A stretch of DNA of 64,000 nt, from assembly GCF_020819595.1 (NCBI RefSeq), contig NZ_JAJHNP010000016.1:1-64000 (forward strand). The letters are read 5' to 3'. The notes beneath the pieces are model-generated. The model was not told the origin of the DNA. It was given only the letters and a program-made list of their open reading frames with translations, and ran no database searches. The DNA comes from Streptomyces barringtoniae. Lineage in GTDB: Bacteria; Actinomycetota; Actinomycetes; Streptomycetales; Streptomycetaceae. Shown here in pieces: positions 9,273 to 18,694 of the stretch (the first letter of the stretch is position 1; every line of letters starts with the position of its first letter). The position numbers and the translations under genes are program-made.

Positions 9273-10067
9273 ATGGCCGACCCGACGCCCGTCATCGACG
9301 ACCTGCGTGCCGAGAGCGAGGAACTCGACCTGCTCGTGGCCGAGTTGAGCCCCGAGCAGTGGGCGCTCCAGACTCCCGCGCCCGGCTGGACCCTCGCCCA
9401 CCAGATCGCCCACCTCGGCTGGACCGACCGCTCGGCCCTGCTGGCCGTCACCGACGCCGGCGCCTTCCGGGCGCTGGTCGAGAAGGCGCTCGCCGCCCCC
9501 GGCTCCTTCGTGGACGAGGGCGCGGAGGAGGGCGCTCGGCTCACGCCCGCCGAGCTGCTGTCGACCTGGCGCGAGGGGCGCACCGCCCTCGACCGGGCCC
9601 TGCGCAACGCCCCACCCGGAGCCCGTTTCCCCTGGTACGGCCCGCCCATGTCGGCCGCCTCCATGGCCACGGCCCGCCTTATGGAGACCTGGGCCCACGG
9701 TCTGGACATCGCCGACGCCCTGGGCGTGGTGCGCCCACCCACCGACCGGCTCAAGCATGTGGTGCGACTCGGCGTCCGCACCCGGGACTTCGCCTACACG
9801 GTCCACGGACTCACCCCTCCCGCCGAAGAGTTCCGCGTGGAACTGACCGCGCCGGACGGCACGGTGTGGGCGTACGGCCCGCAGGGCGCCCCGCAGCGCG
9901 TCACCGGCCCCGCCCTCGACTTCTGCCTCCTCGTCACCCAGCGCGCCCACCGCGCCGACCTCGCCCTGACCGCCGTCGGCCCGGACGCCGACCGCTGGCT
10001 GGACATCGCCCAGGCCTTCGCGGGCCCGCCCGGCGGCGGCCGCCCGCCGAAGGAGGATCCGGCGTGA
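9273..10067 (+). CDS. TIGR03084-type metal-binding protein (DinB/MDMPI-like fold)
   Basis: A 264-residue protein of the mycothiol-dependent maleylpyruvate isomerase N-terminal superfamily, a four-helix DinB-like bundle. It has the typical opening LRAESEELDLLVAELSPEQW, WTLAHQIAHLGWTD carrying a metal-ligand histidine, and METWAHGLDIADALG with the second histidine. The C-terminal part resembles the SCP2-like domain these proteins carry. It is first in the operon and its stop overlaps the GTG of the AtuA-like gene. In related clusters such proteins accompany AtuA and acyl-CoA carboxylases, but no reaction has been assigned as far as I know. Confidence 0.82.
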   Translation: MADPTPVIDDLRAESEELDLLVAELSPEQWALQTPAPGWTLAHQIAHLGWTDRSALLAVTDAGAFRALVEKALAAPGSFVDEGAEEGARLTPAELLSTWREGRTALDRALRNAPPGARFPWYGPPMSAASMATARLMETWAHGLDIADALGVVRPPTDRLKHVVRLGVRTRDFAYTVHGLTPPAEEFRVELTAPDGTVWAYGPQGAPQRVTGPALDFCLLVTQRAHRADLALTAVGPDADRWLDIAQAFAGPPGGGRPPKEDPA

Positions 10068-11740
10068 CCGGCCTGCGCATCGGCAACTTCTCCGGCTTCT
10101 ACGGCGACCGCTTCGACGCCCTGCGCGAGATGCTCACCGGCGGCGAGGTCGACGTCCTCACCGGCGACTACCTCGCCGAACTCACCATGCTGATCCTGGC
10201 CCGCGACCGCCTGAAGGACCCCGGCGCCGGTTACGCCCGCACCTTCCCGCGCCAGCTGGAGGACTGCCTCGGCCTCGCCCACGAGCGCGGGGTGAAGATC
10301 GTCACCAACGCGGGCGGGCTCAATCCGGCCGGGCTTGCCAACACCGTACGGGAGTTGGCCGACCGCCTCGGCATCCCGGTCCGCGTCGCCCACGTCGAGG
10401 GCGACGACCTCGCCGCCTCCCACCCCGGCGCGCTCGCCGCGCACGCCTACCTCGGCGGCTTCGGTATCGCCGCTTGCCTGCGGGCCGGTGCGGACATCGT
10501 CGTCACCGGGCGGGTGACCGACGCGGCCCTCGTCACCGGGCCCGCCGCCGCCCACTTCGGGTGGGGCCCCACGGACCACGACCGGCTCGCGGGCGCCGTC
10601 GTCGCCGGACACGTGCTGGAGTGCGGGACGCAGGCCACCGGCGGGAACTACGCGTTCTTCCGGGAGGGGGACGTACGCCGGCCCGGCTTCCCGCTCGCCG
10701 AGATCCACGCCGACGGCAGCAGCGTCATCACCAAGCACCCCGGCACCGGCGGCCTGGTCGACGTCGGCACGGTCACCGCGCAGCTGCTGTACGAGACCGG
10801 TGGCGGCCGGTACGCCGGACCCGACGTCACCGCCCGGCTGGACACCGTACGGCTGAGCCAGGACGGGCCGGACCGGGTGCGGATCGAGGGCGTGCGGGGC
10901 GAGGCACCGCCGCCGGCCCTGAAAGTCGGGCTCAACCGGCTCGGCGGCTTCCGCAACGAGGTCGTCTTCGTCCTCACCGGACTCGACATCGAGGAAAAGG
11001 CCGGGCTGGTGCGGGCGCAGCTCACCGACGCGCTCGCCAAGTCGCCGCCCGCCGAGGTCCGCTGGGAACTCGTGCGCACCGACCGGTCCGACGCCGGCAC
11101 CGAGGAGACCGCGAGCGCCCTGCTGCGGCTCGTCGTACGGGACCCGGACGAGCGGCTCGTCGGGCGGGCGCTGAGCGGGGCCGCCGTGGAGCTCGCGCTG
11201 GCCAGCTACCCGGGCTTCCATGTGCTCGCCCCACCGGGGAAGGGCTCGCCCTATGGGGTCTTCGAGGATGTGTACGTCCCCCATGGCGCCGTAGACCATA
11301 TGGCGGTCCTCCACGACGGACGCCGTATCCCTGTGCCGGTGCCCCAGGACACGCAGCCCCTGGACGACGTACCGGTTCCGCCGCTCCCCGACCCCCTTCC
11401 GCCCGGTCCGACGCGCCGCGCACCCCTCGGCCTGGTCGCCGGGGCCCGCAGCGGGGACAAGGGCGGGAACGCCAACGTCGGCGTGTGGGCCCGCAGTGAC
11501 GAGGCCTGGCGGTGGCTCGCGCACGAGCTGACCGCCGAAAGGTTCCGGCAGCTGATACCCGAGAGCCGGGACCTGCCCGTCACCCGGCACCTGCTGCCGA
11601 ACCTGCGCGCGGTCAACTTCGTCGTCGAGGGCATCCTCGGCGCCGGCGTCGCCGCGCAGGCCCGCTTCGATCCGCAGGCCAAGGCGCTCGGCGAATGGCT
11701 GCGCTCCCGCCACCTGGACATCCCGGAGGCCCTGCTGTGA
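10064..11740 (+). CDS. AtuA-family protein (acyclic terpene utilisation, DUF1446)
   Basis: A 558-residue cytosolic protein. The large N-terminal DUF1446 domain (about residues 1-440) begins LRIGNFSGFYGDRF and contains LTGDYLAELTM, KIVTNAGGLNP and ADIVVTGRVTDAALVTG. The C-terminal ferredoxin-fold AtuA-like domain contains AGARSGDKGGNANVGVWAR. Family members sit with geranyl-CoA or related carboxylase genes and are needed for growth on citronellol-type substrates in Pseudomonas; the biochemical role is unsettled. GTG 10064 overlaps the upstream TGA, and the stop overlaps the next GTG at 11737, so translation is coupled on both sides. Confidence 0.88.
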   Translation: MTGLRIGNFSGFYGDRFDALREMLTGGEVDVLTGDYLAELTMLILARDRLKDPGAGYARTFPRQLEDCLGLAHERGVKIVTNAGGLNPAGLANTVRELADRLGIPVRVAHVEGDDLAASHPGALAAHAYLGGFGIAACLRAGADIVVTGRVTDAALVTGPAAAHFGWGPTDHDRLAGAVVAGHVLECGTQATGGNYAFFREGDVRRPGFPLAEIHADGSSVITKHPGTGGLVDVGTVTAQLLYETGGGRYAGPDVTARLDTVRLSQDGPDRVRIEGVRGEAPPPALKVGLNRLGGFRNEVVFVLTGLDIEEKAGLVRAQLTDALAKSPPAEVRWELVRTDRSDAGTEETASALLRLVVRDPDERLVGRALSGAAVELALASYPGFHVLAPPGKGSPYGVFEDVYVPHGAVDHMAVLHDGRRIPVPVPQDTQPLDDVPVPPLPDPLPPGPTRRAPLGLVAGARSGDKGGNANVGVWARSDEAWRWLAHELTAERFRQLIPESRDLPVTRHLLPNLRAVNFVVEGILGAGVAAQARFDPQAKALGEWLRSRHLDIPEALL

Positions 11741-13335
11741 CCACCCTGACCTCGGCCCTGGACCCGGCCGGTCCCGACTACCGGGCCCACCGCGAGGCCA
11801 TGCTCGCCAAGCTCGCCGAGCTCGACGCCGAGCACGCCAAGGCGCTCGCGGGCGGCGGTGAGAAGTACGTCCAACGGCACCGGAAGCGCGGCAAGCTGCT
11901 CGCGCGGGAGCGGATCGAGCTGCTCCTCGACCCGGACACGCCCTTTTTGGAGCTGTCCCCGCTGGCCGCCTGGGGCAGTGACCACACGGTCGGCGCCTCG
12001 CTCGTCACCGGCATCGGTGTGGTCGAGGGCGTGGAGTGCCTGATCACCGCCAACGACCCGACCGTGCGCGGCGGCGCGAGCAACCCGTGGAGCCTGAAGA
12101 AGGCCCTCCGTGCGAATGACATCGCGCTCGCCAACCGGCTGCCCTGCATCAGCCTGGTGGAGTCGGGAGGGGCCGATCTGCCGTCCCAGAAGGAGATCTT
12201 CATCCCGGGCGGCGCCATCTTCCGCGACCTCACCCGCCTCTCCGCCGCCGGGATCCCGACCGTCGCGGTCGTCTTCGGCAACTCCACCGCCGGCGGCGCC
12301 TACATCCCCGGCATGTCCGACCACGTGATCATGGTCAAGGAGCGGGCGAAGGTCTTCCTCGGCGGTCCGCCGCTGGTGAAGATGGCCACCGGCGAGGAGA
12401 GCGACGACGAGTCCCTGGGCGGCGCCGAGATGCACGCGCGCGTGTCGGGCCTCGCCGACTACTTCGCCGTCGACGAGCCGGACGCGCTGCGCCAGGCCCG
12501 CCGTGTCGTGGCCCGGCTCAACCACCGCAAGGCGTACCCGGACCCCGGTCCGGCGGCCCCTCCCAAGTACGACCCGGAGGAACTGCTGGGCATCGTCCCC
12601 GGCGATCTGAAGACCCCCTTCGACCCGCGCGAGGTCATCGCCCGCATCGTCGACGCCTCCGACTTCGACGAGTTCAAGCCGCTGTACGGGACCAGCCTGG
12701 TCACCGGCTGGGCCGCCCTGCACGGATATCCGGTGGGGGTGCTCGCCAACGCCCAGGGCGTCCTGTTCAGCGCGGAGTCGCAGAAGGCCGCCCAGTTCAT
12801 CCAGCTCGCCAACCAGCGCGACATCCCGCTGCTCTTCCTGCACAACACCACCGGCTACATGGTCGGCAGGGAGTACGAGCAGGGCGGGATCATCAAACAC
12901 GGCTCGATGATGATCAACGCGGTCAGCAACAGCCGGGTCCCGCACCTGTCCGTGCTCATGGGGGCGTCGTACGGCGCCGGCCACTACGGCATGTGCGGGC
13001 GGGCGTACGACCCCCGGTTCCTGTTCGCCTGGCCGAGCGCCAAGTCCGCCGTCATGGGCCCGCAGCAGCTCGCCGGCGTGCTGTCGATCGTCGCCCGGCA
13101 GTCGGCGGCGGCGAAGGGGCAGCCGTACGACGAGGACGCGGACGCCGCCCTGCGCGCCATGGTGGAGCAGCAGATCGAGTCCGAGTCGCTGCCGATGTTC
13201 CTGTCCGGGCGGCTGTACGACGACGGCGTCATCGACCCGCGCGACACCCGCACCGTCCTCGGCCTGTGCCTGTCCGCCATCCACACCGCGCCCTACGAGG
13301 GCGCGCGCGGCGGCTTCGGCGTCTTCCGGATGTGA
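11737..13335 (+). CDS. acyl-CoA carboxylase, carboxyltransferase (beta) subunit
   Basis: A 532-residue carboxyltransferase subunit of a biotin-dependent acyl-CoA carboxylase, transferring CO2 from biotin to an enoyl-CoA. Length and motifs match the methylcrotonyl-CoA/geranyl-CoA carboxylase branch: ERIELLLDPDTPFLELS, GGASNPWSLKK, YIPGMSDHVIMV, FLHNTTGYMVG and ASYGAGHYGMCGRAYDPRF. It pairs with the biotin subunit directly downstream. Geranyl-, methylcrotonyl- and another branched enoyl-CoA cannot be told apart by eye. The AtuA partner favours a terpene-type or other branched substrate, while methylcrotonyl-CoA from leucine remains plausible. Confidence 0.9.
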   Translation: MTTLTSALDPAGPDYRAHREAMLAKLAELDAEHAKALAGGGEKYVQRHRKRGKLLARERIELLLDPDTPFLELSPLAAWGSDHTVGASLVTGIGVVEGVECLITANDPTVRGGASNPWSLKKALRANDIALANRLPCISLVESGGADLPSQKEIFIPGGAIFRDLTRLSAAGIPTVAVVFGNSTAGGAYIPGMSDHVIMVKERAKVFLGGPPLVKMATGEESDDESLGGAEMHARVSGLADYFAVDEPDALRQARRVVARLNHRKAYPDPGPAAPPKYDPEELLGIVPGDLKTPFDPREVIARIVDASDFDEFKPLYGTSLVTGWAALHGYPVGVLANAQGVLFSAESQKAAQFIQLANQRDIPLLFLHNTTGYMVGREYEQGGIIKHGSMMINAVSNSRVPHLSVLMGASYGAGHYGMCGRAYDPRFLFAWPSAKSAVMGPQQLAGVLSIVARQSAAAKGQPYDEDADAALRAMVEQQIESESLPMFLSGRLYDDGVIDPRDTRTVLGLCLSAIHTAPYEGARGGFGVFRM

Positions 13336-13343
13336 GGCATCAC

Positions 13344-15197
13344 GTGATTACGACACTGCTCGTCGCCAACCGGGGCGAGATCGCCTGCCGGATCTTCCGC
13401 ACCTGCCGTGAGCTGGGAATCCGGACGGTCGCCGTGCACTCGGACGCCGACGAGAACGCGCTCCACGCGCGCGTGGCCGACACGGCGGTACGGCTGCCGG
13501 GCGCGGCGCCCGCCGAGACGTATCTGCGCGGCGACCTCATCGTGAAGGCGGCCCTCGCCGCCGGCGCGGACGCCGTGCATCCCGGCTACGGCTTCCTCTC
13601 CGAGAACCCCGACTTCGCCCGCGCCGTCCTCGACGCCGGCCTGACCTGGATCGGCCCACCGCCGGAGGCCATCGAGGCGATGGCCTCCAAGACCCGCGCG
13701 AAGGAGCTGATGGGCCTCGCGCCCCTCGACGCGGCGCAGGTCACGGAGGCCGACCTGCCGGTGCTGGTGAAGGCGGCCGCCGGCGGCGGGGGGCGCGGGA
13801 TGCGGATCGTGCGCCACCTGGAGGAGCTGAGCGCCGCACTGCAGGCCGCACGCGCCGAGGCGGCGAGCGCCTTCGGCGACGGCGAGGTGTTCATCGAGCC
13901 CTACCTGGAGCACGGCCGCCACGTCGAGGTGCAGATCCTCGCCGACACCCACGGCACGATCTGGCCCCTCGGCACCCGCGACTGCTCCCTCCAGCGCCGC
14001 CACCAGAAGGTCATCGAGGAGGCCCCGGCGCCCGGCCTCTCCGAGCAGCTCACGCAGGACCTGTACGCGCTGGCCGTACAGGCCGCCTGCGCCGTCGCCT
14101 ACGAGGGCGCCGGCACCGTCGAGTTCCTGGTCGCCGACGGCCGCGCGCACTTCCTGGAGATGAACACCCGCCTCCAGGTCGAACACCCCGTCACGGAGGA
14201 GGTGTTCGGCATCGACCTGGTCGCGGAACAGATCCGCATCGCGGAGGGCGGGGCCCTCGAGAAGGACCCGCCACGCGCGCGTGGCCACGCGATCGAAGCC
14301 CGCCTGTACGCCGAGGACCCCGCCCACGACTGGACCCCGCAGACCGGCACCCTGCACCACCTCGCCGTACCGCCCGGCGTCCGCCTGGACACCGGCTGCA
14401 CCGACGGCGACACCATCGGCGTCCACTACGACCCGATGCTCGCCAAGGTCGTCGCCCACGCGCCCACGCGCGCGGAGGCGGTCCGCAGGCTCGCCGGAGC
14501 ACTGGAGCGCGCGGAGCTCCACGGCCCGGTCACCAACCGCGACCTGCTGGTCCGCTCCCTGCGCCACGAGGAGTTCACCAGCGGGCGCATGGACACCGGC
14601 TTCTACGACCGCCACCTCACCGCACTGACCGAGCCCGCCCCCGACCCGTACGCCCCGCTCGCCGCCGCCCTCGCCGACGCCCACGGCCGCTCCCGCTTCG
14701 GCGGCTGGCGCAACCTGCCCGCGCAGCCGCAGGTGAAGCGGTACGCGGTGGCGGGGGAGGAGCACGAGGTCCGCTACTGGCACGCGAGGCAGGGGCCTGC
14801 GGCCGACGGGGTGCGCGTCGTGCACGCCGACGCGCGACTGGTCGTACTCGAAGTCGACGGCGTGGAGCGCCGGTTCACGGTGGCGGCGTACGGCGACGAG
14901 GTCCACGTCGGCTCCACCCGTCTCACCGCCCTGCCCCGCTTCCCCGACCCCACGGCCCAGCTCGCCCCCGGTTCCCTGCTCGCACCGATGCCGGGCACGG
15001 TCGTCCGCATCGCCGAGGGCCTGGCGGAAGGGGCAACGGTTCAGGCCGGCCAAGGCCTCATATGGCTGGAGGCGATGAAGATGCAGCACCAGATCTCGGC
15101 GCCGGTCACAGGAACGCTGACCGCGCTGCATGCCAGGACCGGCCAGCAGGTGGAACCAGGAATGTTGCTCGCCGTAGTGCAGGAAACCTCTTCTTAG
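13344..15197 (+). CDS. acyl-CoA carboxylase, biotin carboxylase/biotin carrier (alpha) subunit
   Basis: A 617-residue protein with biotin carboxylase N-terminal part (TLLVANRGEIACRIFRTCRE), ATP-grasp lysine/glycine loop (VKAAAGGGGRGMRI, about 147-160), ERDCSLQRR-like TRDCSLQRRHQKVIEEAPAP, and MNTRLQVEHPVTEEV. A C-terminal biotinyl domain carries EAMKMQH, the lysine near residue 579 being the biotin site. Compared with typical family members, the stretch between SKTRAKELM and the ATP-grasp loop is short, apparently lacking part of the usual linker. GTG 13344 lies 8 bp after the beta-subunit stop. ATP-dependent carboxylation of biotin is its role. Confidence 0.91.
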   Translation: MITTLLVANRGEIACRIFRTCRELGIRTVAVHSDADENALHARVADTAVRLPGAAPAETYLRGDLIVKAALAAGADAVHPGYGFLSENPDFARAVLDAGLTWIGPPPEAIEAMASKTRAKELMGLAPLDAAQVTEADLPVLVKAAAGGGGRGMRIVRHLEELSAALQAARAEAASAFGDGEVFIEPYLEHGRHVEVQILADTHGTIWPLGTRDCSLQRRHQKVIEEAPAPGLSEQLTQDLYALAVQAACAVAYEGAGTVEFLVADGRAHFLEMNTRLQVEHPVTEEVFGIDLVAEQIRIAEGGALEKDPPRARGHAIEARLYAEDPAHDWTPQTGTLHHLAVPPGVRLDTGCTDGDTIGVHYDPMLAKVVAHAPTRAEAVRRLAGALERAELHGPVTNRDLLVRSLRHEEFTSGRMDTGFYDRHLTALTEPAPDPYAPLAAALADAHGRSRFGGWRNLPAQPQVKRYAVAGEEHEVRYWHARQGPAADGVRVVHADARLVVLEVDGVERRFTVAAYGDEVHVGSTRLTALPRFPDPTAQLAPGSLLAPMPGTVVRIAEGLAEGATVQAGQGLIWLEAMKMQHQISAPVTGTLTALHARTGQQVEPGMLLAVVQETSS

Positions 15198-15204
15198 GAG
15201 CCTC

Positions 15205-16365
15205 ATGTCTCCCGTCATCGAAACCGAAGAGCACAAAGCCCTCCGCTCGGCGGTGGCCGCCCTCGGCAAACGCTACGGCCGTGACTACCTCGTCCAGACC
15301 GTCGCCGCGGGCAAACCCCTCACCGAACTCTGGACCGAGGCCGGCAAACTCGGCTACCTCGGCGTCAACCTCCCCGAGGAGTACGGCGGCGGTGGTGGTG
15401 GTATCGCCGAACTGTCCATCGTGCTCGAAGAGCTGGGGGCGGCGGGCTCCCCCCTGCTCATGCTGGTGGTCTCCCCGGCCATCTGCGGCACGGTGATCTC
15501 CCGCTTCGGCACAGAGGCCCAAAAACGGCAGTGGCTCCCCGGAATCGCCGACGGCACCCGCCTCATGGCCTTCGGCATCACCGAACCCGACGCCGGGTCC
15601 AACTCCCACCGCATCACCACCACGGCCCGCCGCGACGGCACCGACTGGCTCCTCACCGGCCGCAAGGTCTTCATCTCCGGCGTCGACATGGCCGACGCCG
15701 TCCTGATCGTCGGCCGCACCGAGGACGCCCGCACCGGACGCCTCAAGCCCTGCCTGTTCATCGTCCCGACGGACGCCGAGGGCTTCCAGAAGCGGCCGAT
15801 CGACATGGAGCTCAACGCCGCCGAGAAGCAGTTCGAGCTGGTCCTGGACGACGTACGGCTGCCCGCCGACGCCCTCGTCGGCGACGAGGACGCCGGTCTG
15901 CTGCAACTGTTCGCCGGGCTGAACCCCGAGCGGATCATGACCGCGGCGTTCGCCATCGGGATGGGCCGGTACGCGCTGTCCAAGGCCATCGAGTACGCCC
16001 GCGACCGTACCGTCTGGAAGTCCCCGATCGGCGCCCACCAGGCCATCGCCCACCCCCTGGCGCAGGCGCACATCGACCTGGAACTGGCCCGGCTGATGAT
16101 GCAGAAGGCGGCCCACCTCTACGACGCCGGTGACGATGTCGGCGCGGGCGAGGCCGCCAACATGGCCAAGTACGCGGCCGGGGAGGCCTGCGTGAAGGCC
16201 GTCGACCAGGCCGTGCACACCCTCGGTGGCAACGGGCTCACCCGCGAGTTCGGGCTCGCCTCGTTGATAACGGCCGCACGCGTGGCTCGTATTGCTCCGG
16301 TGAGCCGGGAGATGATTCTCAACTACGTCTCCCATCAGAGCCTCGGTCTGCCCAAGTCGTACTAG
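15205..16365 (+). CDS. acyl-CoA dehydrogenase
   Basis: A 386-residue flavoprotein dehydrogenase introducing the 2,3 double bond into an acyl-CoA. Domain order is standard: N-terminal helices, FGITEPDAGSNSHRI (FAD/substrate loop), GRKVFISGVDMAD, then the C-terminal helices with QAVHTLGGNGLTREFGL. GAHQAIAHPLA is a family landmark. It starts 8 bp after the biotin subunit. In an Atu-type pathway this would be the citronellyl-CoA-like step before carboxylation; in a leucine pathway it would be isovaleryl-CoA dehydrogenase. Context, not sequence, supports the role. Confidence 0.9.
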   Translation: MSPVIETEEHKALRSAVAALGKRYGRDYLVQTVAAGKPLTELWTEAGKLGYLGVNLPEEYGGGGGGIAELSIVLEELGAAGSPLLMLVVSPAICGTVISRFGTEAQKRQWLPGIADGTRLMAFGITEPDAGSNSHRITTTARRDGTDWLLTGRKVFISGVDMADAVLIVGRTEDARTGRLKPCLFIVPTDAEGFQKRPIDMELNAAEKQFELVLDDVRLPADALVGDEDAGLLQLFAGLNPERIMTAAFAIGMGRYALSKAIEYARDRTVWKSPIGAHQAIAHPLAQAHIDLELARLMMQKAAHLYDAGDDVGAGEAANMAKYAAGEACVKAVDQAVHTLGGNGLTREFGLASLITAARVARIAPVSREMILNYVSHQSLGLPKSY

Positions 16366-16390
16366 GCCGCCGCATCCGCCTGGAGGAACC

Positions 16391-17959
16391 GTGTTCCGCA
16401 GCGAGTACGCAGACGTTCCGCCCGTAGCCCTCCCCGTCCACGAGGCCGTCCTGGGGCGCGCCGCCGAGTTCGGCGAGCGACCCGCCCTGATCGACGGCAC
16501 GGACGGCACCACGCTCACGTACGAGCAGGTGGACCGGTTCCACCGGCGCGTCGCCGCCGGTCTCGCCGACGCGGGCGTCCGCAAGGGCGACGTCCTCGCC
16601 CTGCACAGCCCCAACACCATCGCCTTCCCGACCGCCTTCTACGCCGCCACGCGCGCGGGTGCCTCCGTCACCACCGTGCACCCGCTCGCCACGCCCGAGG
16701 AGTTCGCGGGGCAGCTCGGCGACAGCGGCGCGCGCTGGATCGTCACCGTCTCGCCCCTGCTGGAGACGGCCCGCCGTGCCGCCGAACTCGCGGGCGGCAT
16801 ACGGGAGATCTTCGTGTGCGACAGCGCGTCCGGGCACCGCTCCCTGATCGACATGCTCGCCACCACCGCCCCCGAACCGCGGCCCGCCCTCGACCCGGCC
16901 GAGGACGTCGCCGCGCTGCCGTACTCCTCCGGCACCACCGGCGTCCCCAAGGGTGTGATGCTCACCCACCGGCAGATCGCCACCAACCTCGCCCAGCTGG
17001 AGCCCGCCGTACCGGCCGCCCCCGGCGACCGCATCCTGGCCGTCCTGCCCTTCTTCCACATCTACGGCCTCACCGCCCTGATGAACGCGCCCCTGCGCAA
17101 GGGCGCCACGGTCGTCGTCCTGCCCCGCTTCGACCTGGAGACCTTCCTCGCGGCCATCGAAACGCACCGCATCACCGGCCTGTACGTCGCCCCGCCGATC
17201 GTCCTGGCCCTCGCCAAGCACCCGGCCGTCGCCCGCTACGACCTCTCCTCCCTGAAGTACGTCATCAGCGCCGCCGCCCCACTGGACGCCACCCTCGCCC
17301 GCGCCTGCTCGCAGCGGCTCGGCCTGCCCCCGATCGGCCAGGCCTACGGCATGACCGAACTGTCCCCCGGCACCCACGTCGTCCCCCTCGACCGGCTGCA
17401 CGACGCCCCGGCCGGCACCGTCGGCAGGCTCATCGCCGGCACCGAGATGCGCATCGTCTCCCTGGACGACCCCGACAAGGACCTCGGCACCGGCGAGAGC
17501 GGCGAGATCCTCATCCGCGGCCCCCAGGTGATGAAGGGCTACCTCGGCCGCCCCGACGCCACCGCCGCACTGATCGACGCCGACGGCTGGCTGCACACCG
17601 GCGACGTGGGACACGTCGACGAGGACGGCTGGCTGTTCGTCGTGGACCGGGTGAAGGAACTCATCAAGTACAAGGGCTTCCAGGTGGCCCCCGCCGAACT
17701 GGAGGCCCTGCTGCTCACCCACCTCGGCATCGCCGACGCCGCCGTCATCGGCTCCTACAACGACGACGGCAACGAAGTCCCGCACGCCTTCGTCGTCCGC
17801 CGGGGCGACGCCGAGGAGCTCACGGAGAACGAGATCATGCTGTACGTCGCCGAACGGGTCGCACCCTACAAACGGATCCGGCAGGTCACCTTCATCCACA
17901 CCGTCCCCCGCGCCGCCTCCGGCAAGATACTGCGCCGGGAACTGAGGGAGCTGCCGTGA
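16391..17959 (+). CDS. AMP-forming acyl-CoA ligase (4-coumarate-CoA ligase family)
   Basis: A 522-residue adenylating enzyme that activates a carboxylic acid to its CoA thioester. P-loop YSSGTTGVPKGVMLTH is near residue 178, GQAYGMTELSPGTH near 316, the hinge LHTGDVGHVDEDGW near 400, and the catalytic lysine is in ASGKILRREL near 511. GTG 16391 is preceded by TGGAGGAAC, a good ribosome-binding site. It should feed the acyl-CoA dehydrogenase and carboxylase of the same operon. Substrate specificity is unknown despite the 4-coumarate family label. Confidence 0.9.
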   Translation: MFRSEYADVPPVALPVHEAVLGRAAEFGERPALIDGTDGTTLTYEQVDRFHRRVAAGLADAGVRKGDVLALHSPNTIAFPTAFYAATRAGASVTTVHPLATPEEFAGQLGDSGARWIVTVSPLLETARRAAELAGGIREIFVCDSASGHRSLIDMLATTAPEPRPALDPAEDVAALPYSSGTTGVPKGVMLTHRQIATNLAQLEPAVPAAPGDRILAVLPFFHIYGLTALMNAPLRKGATVVVLPRFDLETFLAAIETHRITGLYVAPPIVLALAKHPAVARYDLSSLKYVISAAAPLDATLARACSQRLGLPPIGQAYGMTELSPGTHVVPLDRLHDAPAGTVGRLIAGTEMRIVSLDDPDKDLGTGESGEILIRGPQVMKGYLGRPDATAALIDADGWLHTGDVGHVDEDGWLFVVDRVKELIKYKGFQVAPAELEALLLTHLGIADAAVIGSYNDDGNEVPHAFVVRRGDAEELTENEIMLYVAERVAPYKRIRQVTFIHTVPRAASGKILRRELRELP

Positions 17960-18690
17960 CGATGATCAGCCGCACACGCGCGCGTGCCGTCGAAACCCTC
18001 AGCCTCGACGCCACCGACACCCGCAACGCCCTCTCGGCGGCCCTCGTCTCCGACCTCGCGAACGCGCTCACCGACTGCGGCAAGGACCCGGACGTACGCG
18101 CCGTCGTCCTCACCCACACCGGCACCACCTTCTGCGCCGGCGCCGACCTGCGCGACCCGCCCCACCCCGATGCCCTCACCGGCCTGCTCCGGCAGATCCT
18201 CGAACTGCGCAAACCCGTCGTCGCACGCATCACCGGCCACGTCCGCGCGGGCGGCCTCGGACTGCTCGCAGCCTGCGACATCGCCGCCGCCTCCACCGGA
18301 GCCACCTTCGCCTTCACGGAGGTCCGCATCGGCGTCGCCCCCGCGGTGATCTCCCTGCCCGTGATCCCGCGCGCCGACCCCCGCGCCCTCGCCCGCTACT
18401 TCCTCACCGGCGAACGCTTCGACGCACCCGAGGCCGTACGTGTCGGACTCCTCACCGTCACCGGAGACGACGTGGACGAGGCCCTCGCCCCGATCCTCGA
18501 CGGCCTGCGCCGCTCCTCGCCCCAGGGCCTGGCCGAGACGAAACAGCTGCTCACGGCTAGGGTGCTGGAAACATTCGACCGGGACGCGGCGGATCTGACC
18601 GCGCTCTCGGCCCGGCTGTTCTCCTCCGCCCAGGCCCGGGAGGGGATGACGGCCTTCCTGGAAAGACGGGACGCGGCATGGGTGGTGTGA
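17956..18690 (+). CDS. enoyl-CoA hydratase/isomerase family protein
   Basis: A 244-residue crotonase-fold protein. The oxyanion-hole segment FCAGADLRDPP is near residue 59 and the second loop RAGGLGLLAACDIAAAS is near 96, followed by AFTEVRIGVAPAVIS, which keeps the glutamate of FxExxxG. GTG 17956 overlaps the ligase stop, with ATG 17962 as an alternative. As in AtuE or 3-methylglutaconyl-CoA hydratase it would hydrate the carboxylated enoyl-CoA. It is slightly shorter than average for the family (about 255-260). Confidence 0.87.
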   Translation: MTMISRTRARAVETLSLDATDTRNALSAALVSDLANALTDCGKDPDVRAVVLTHTGTTFCAGADLRDPPHPDALTGLLRQILELRKPVVARITGHVRAGGLGLLAACDIAAASTGATFAFTEVRIGVAPAVISLPVIPRADPRALARYFLTGERFDAPEAVRVGLLTVTGDDVDEALAPILDGLRRSSPQGLAETKQLLTARVLETFDRDAADLTALSARLFSSAQAREGMTAFLERRDAAWVV

Positions 18691-18694
18691 CCGG

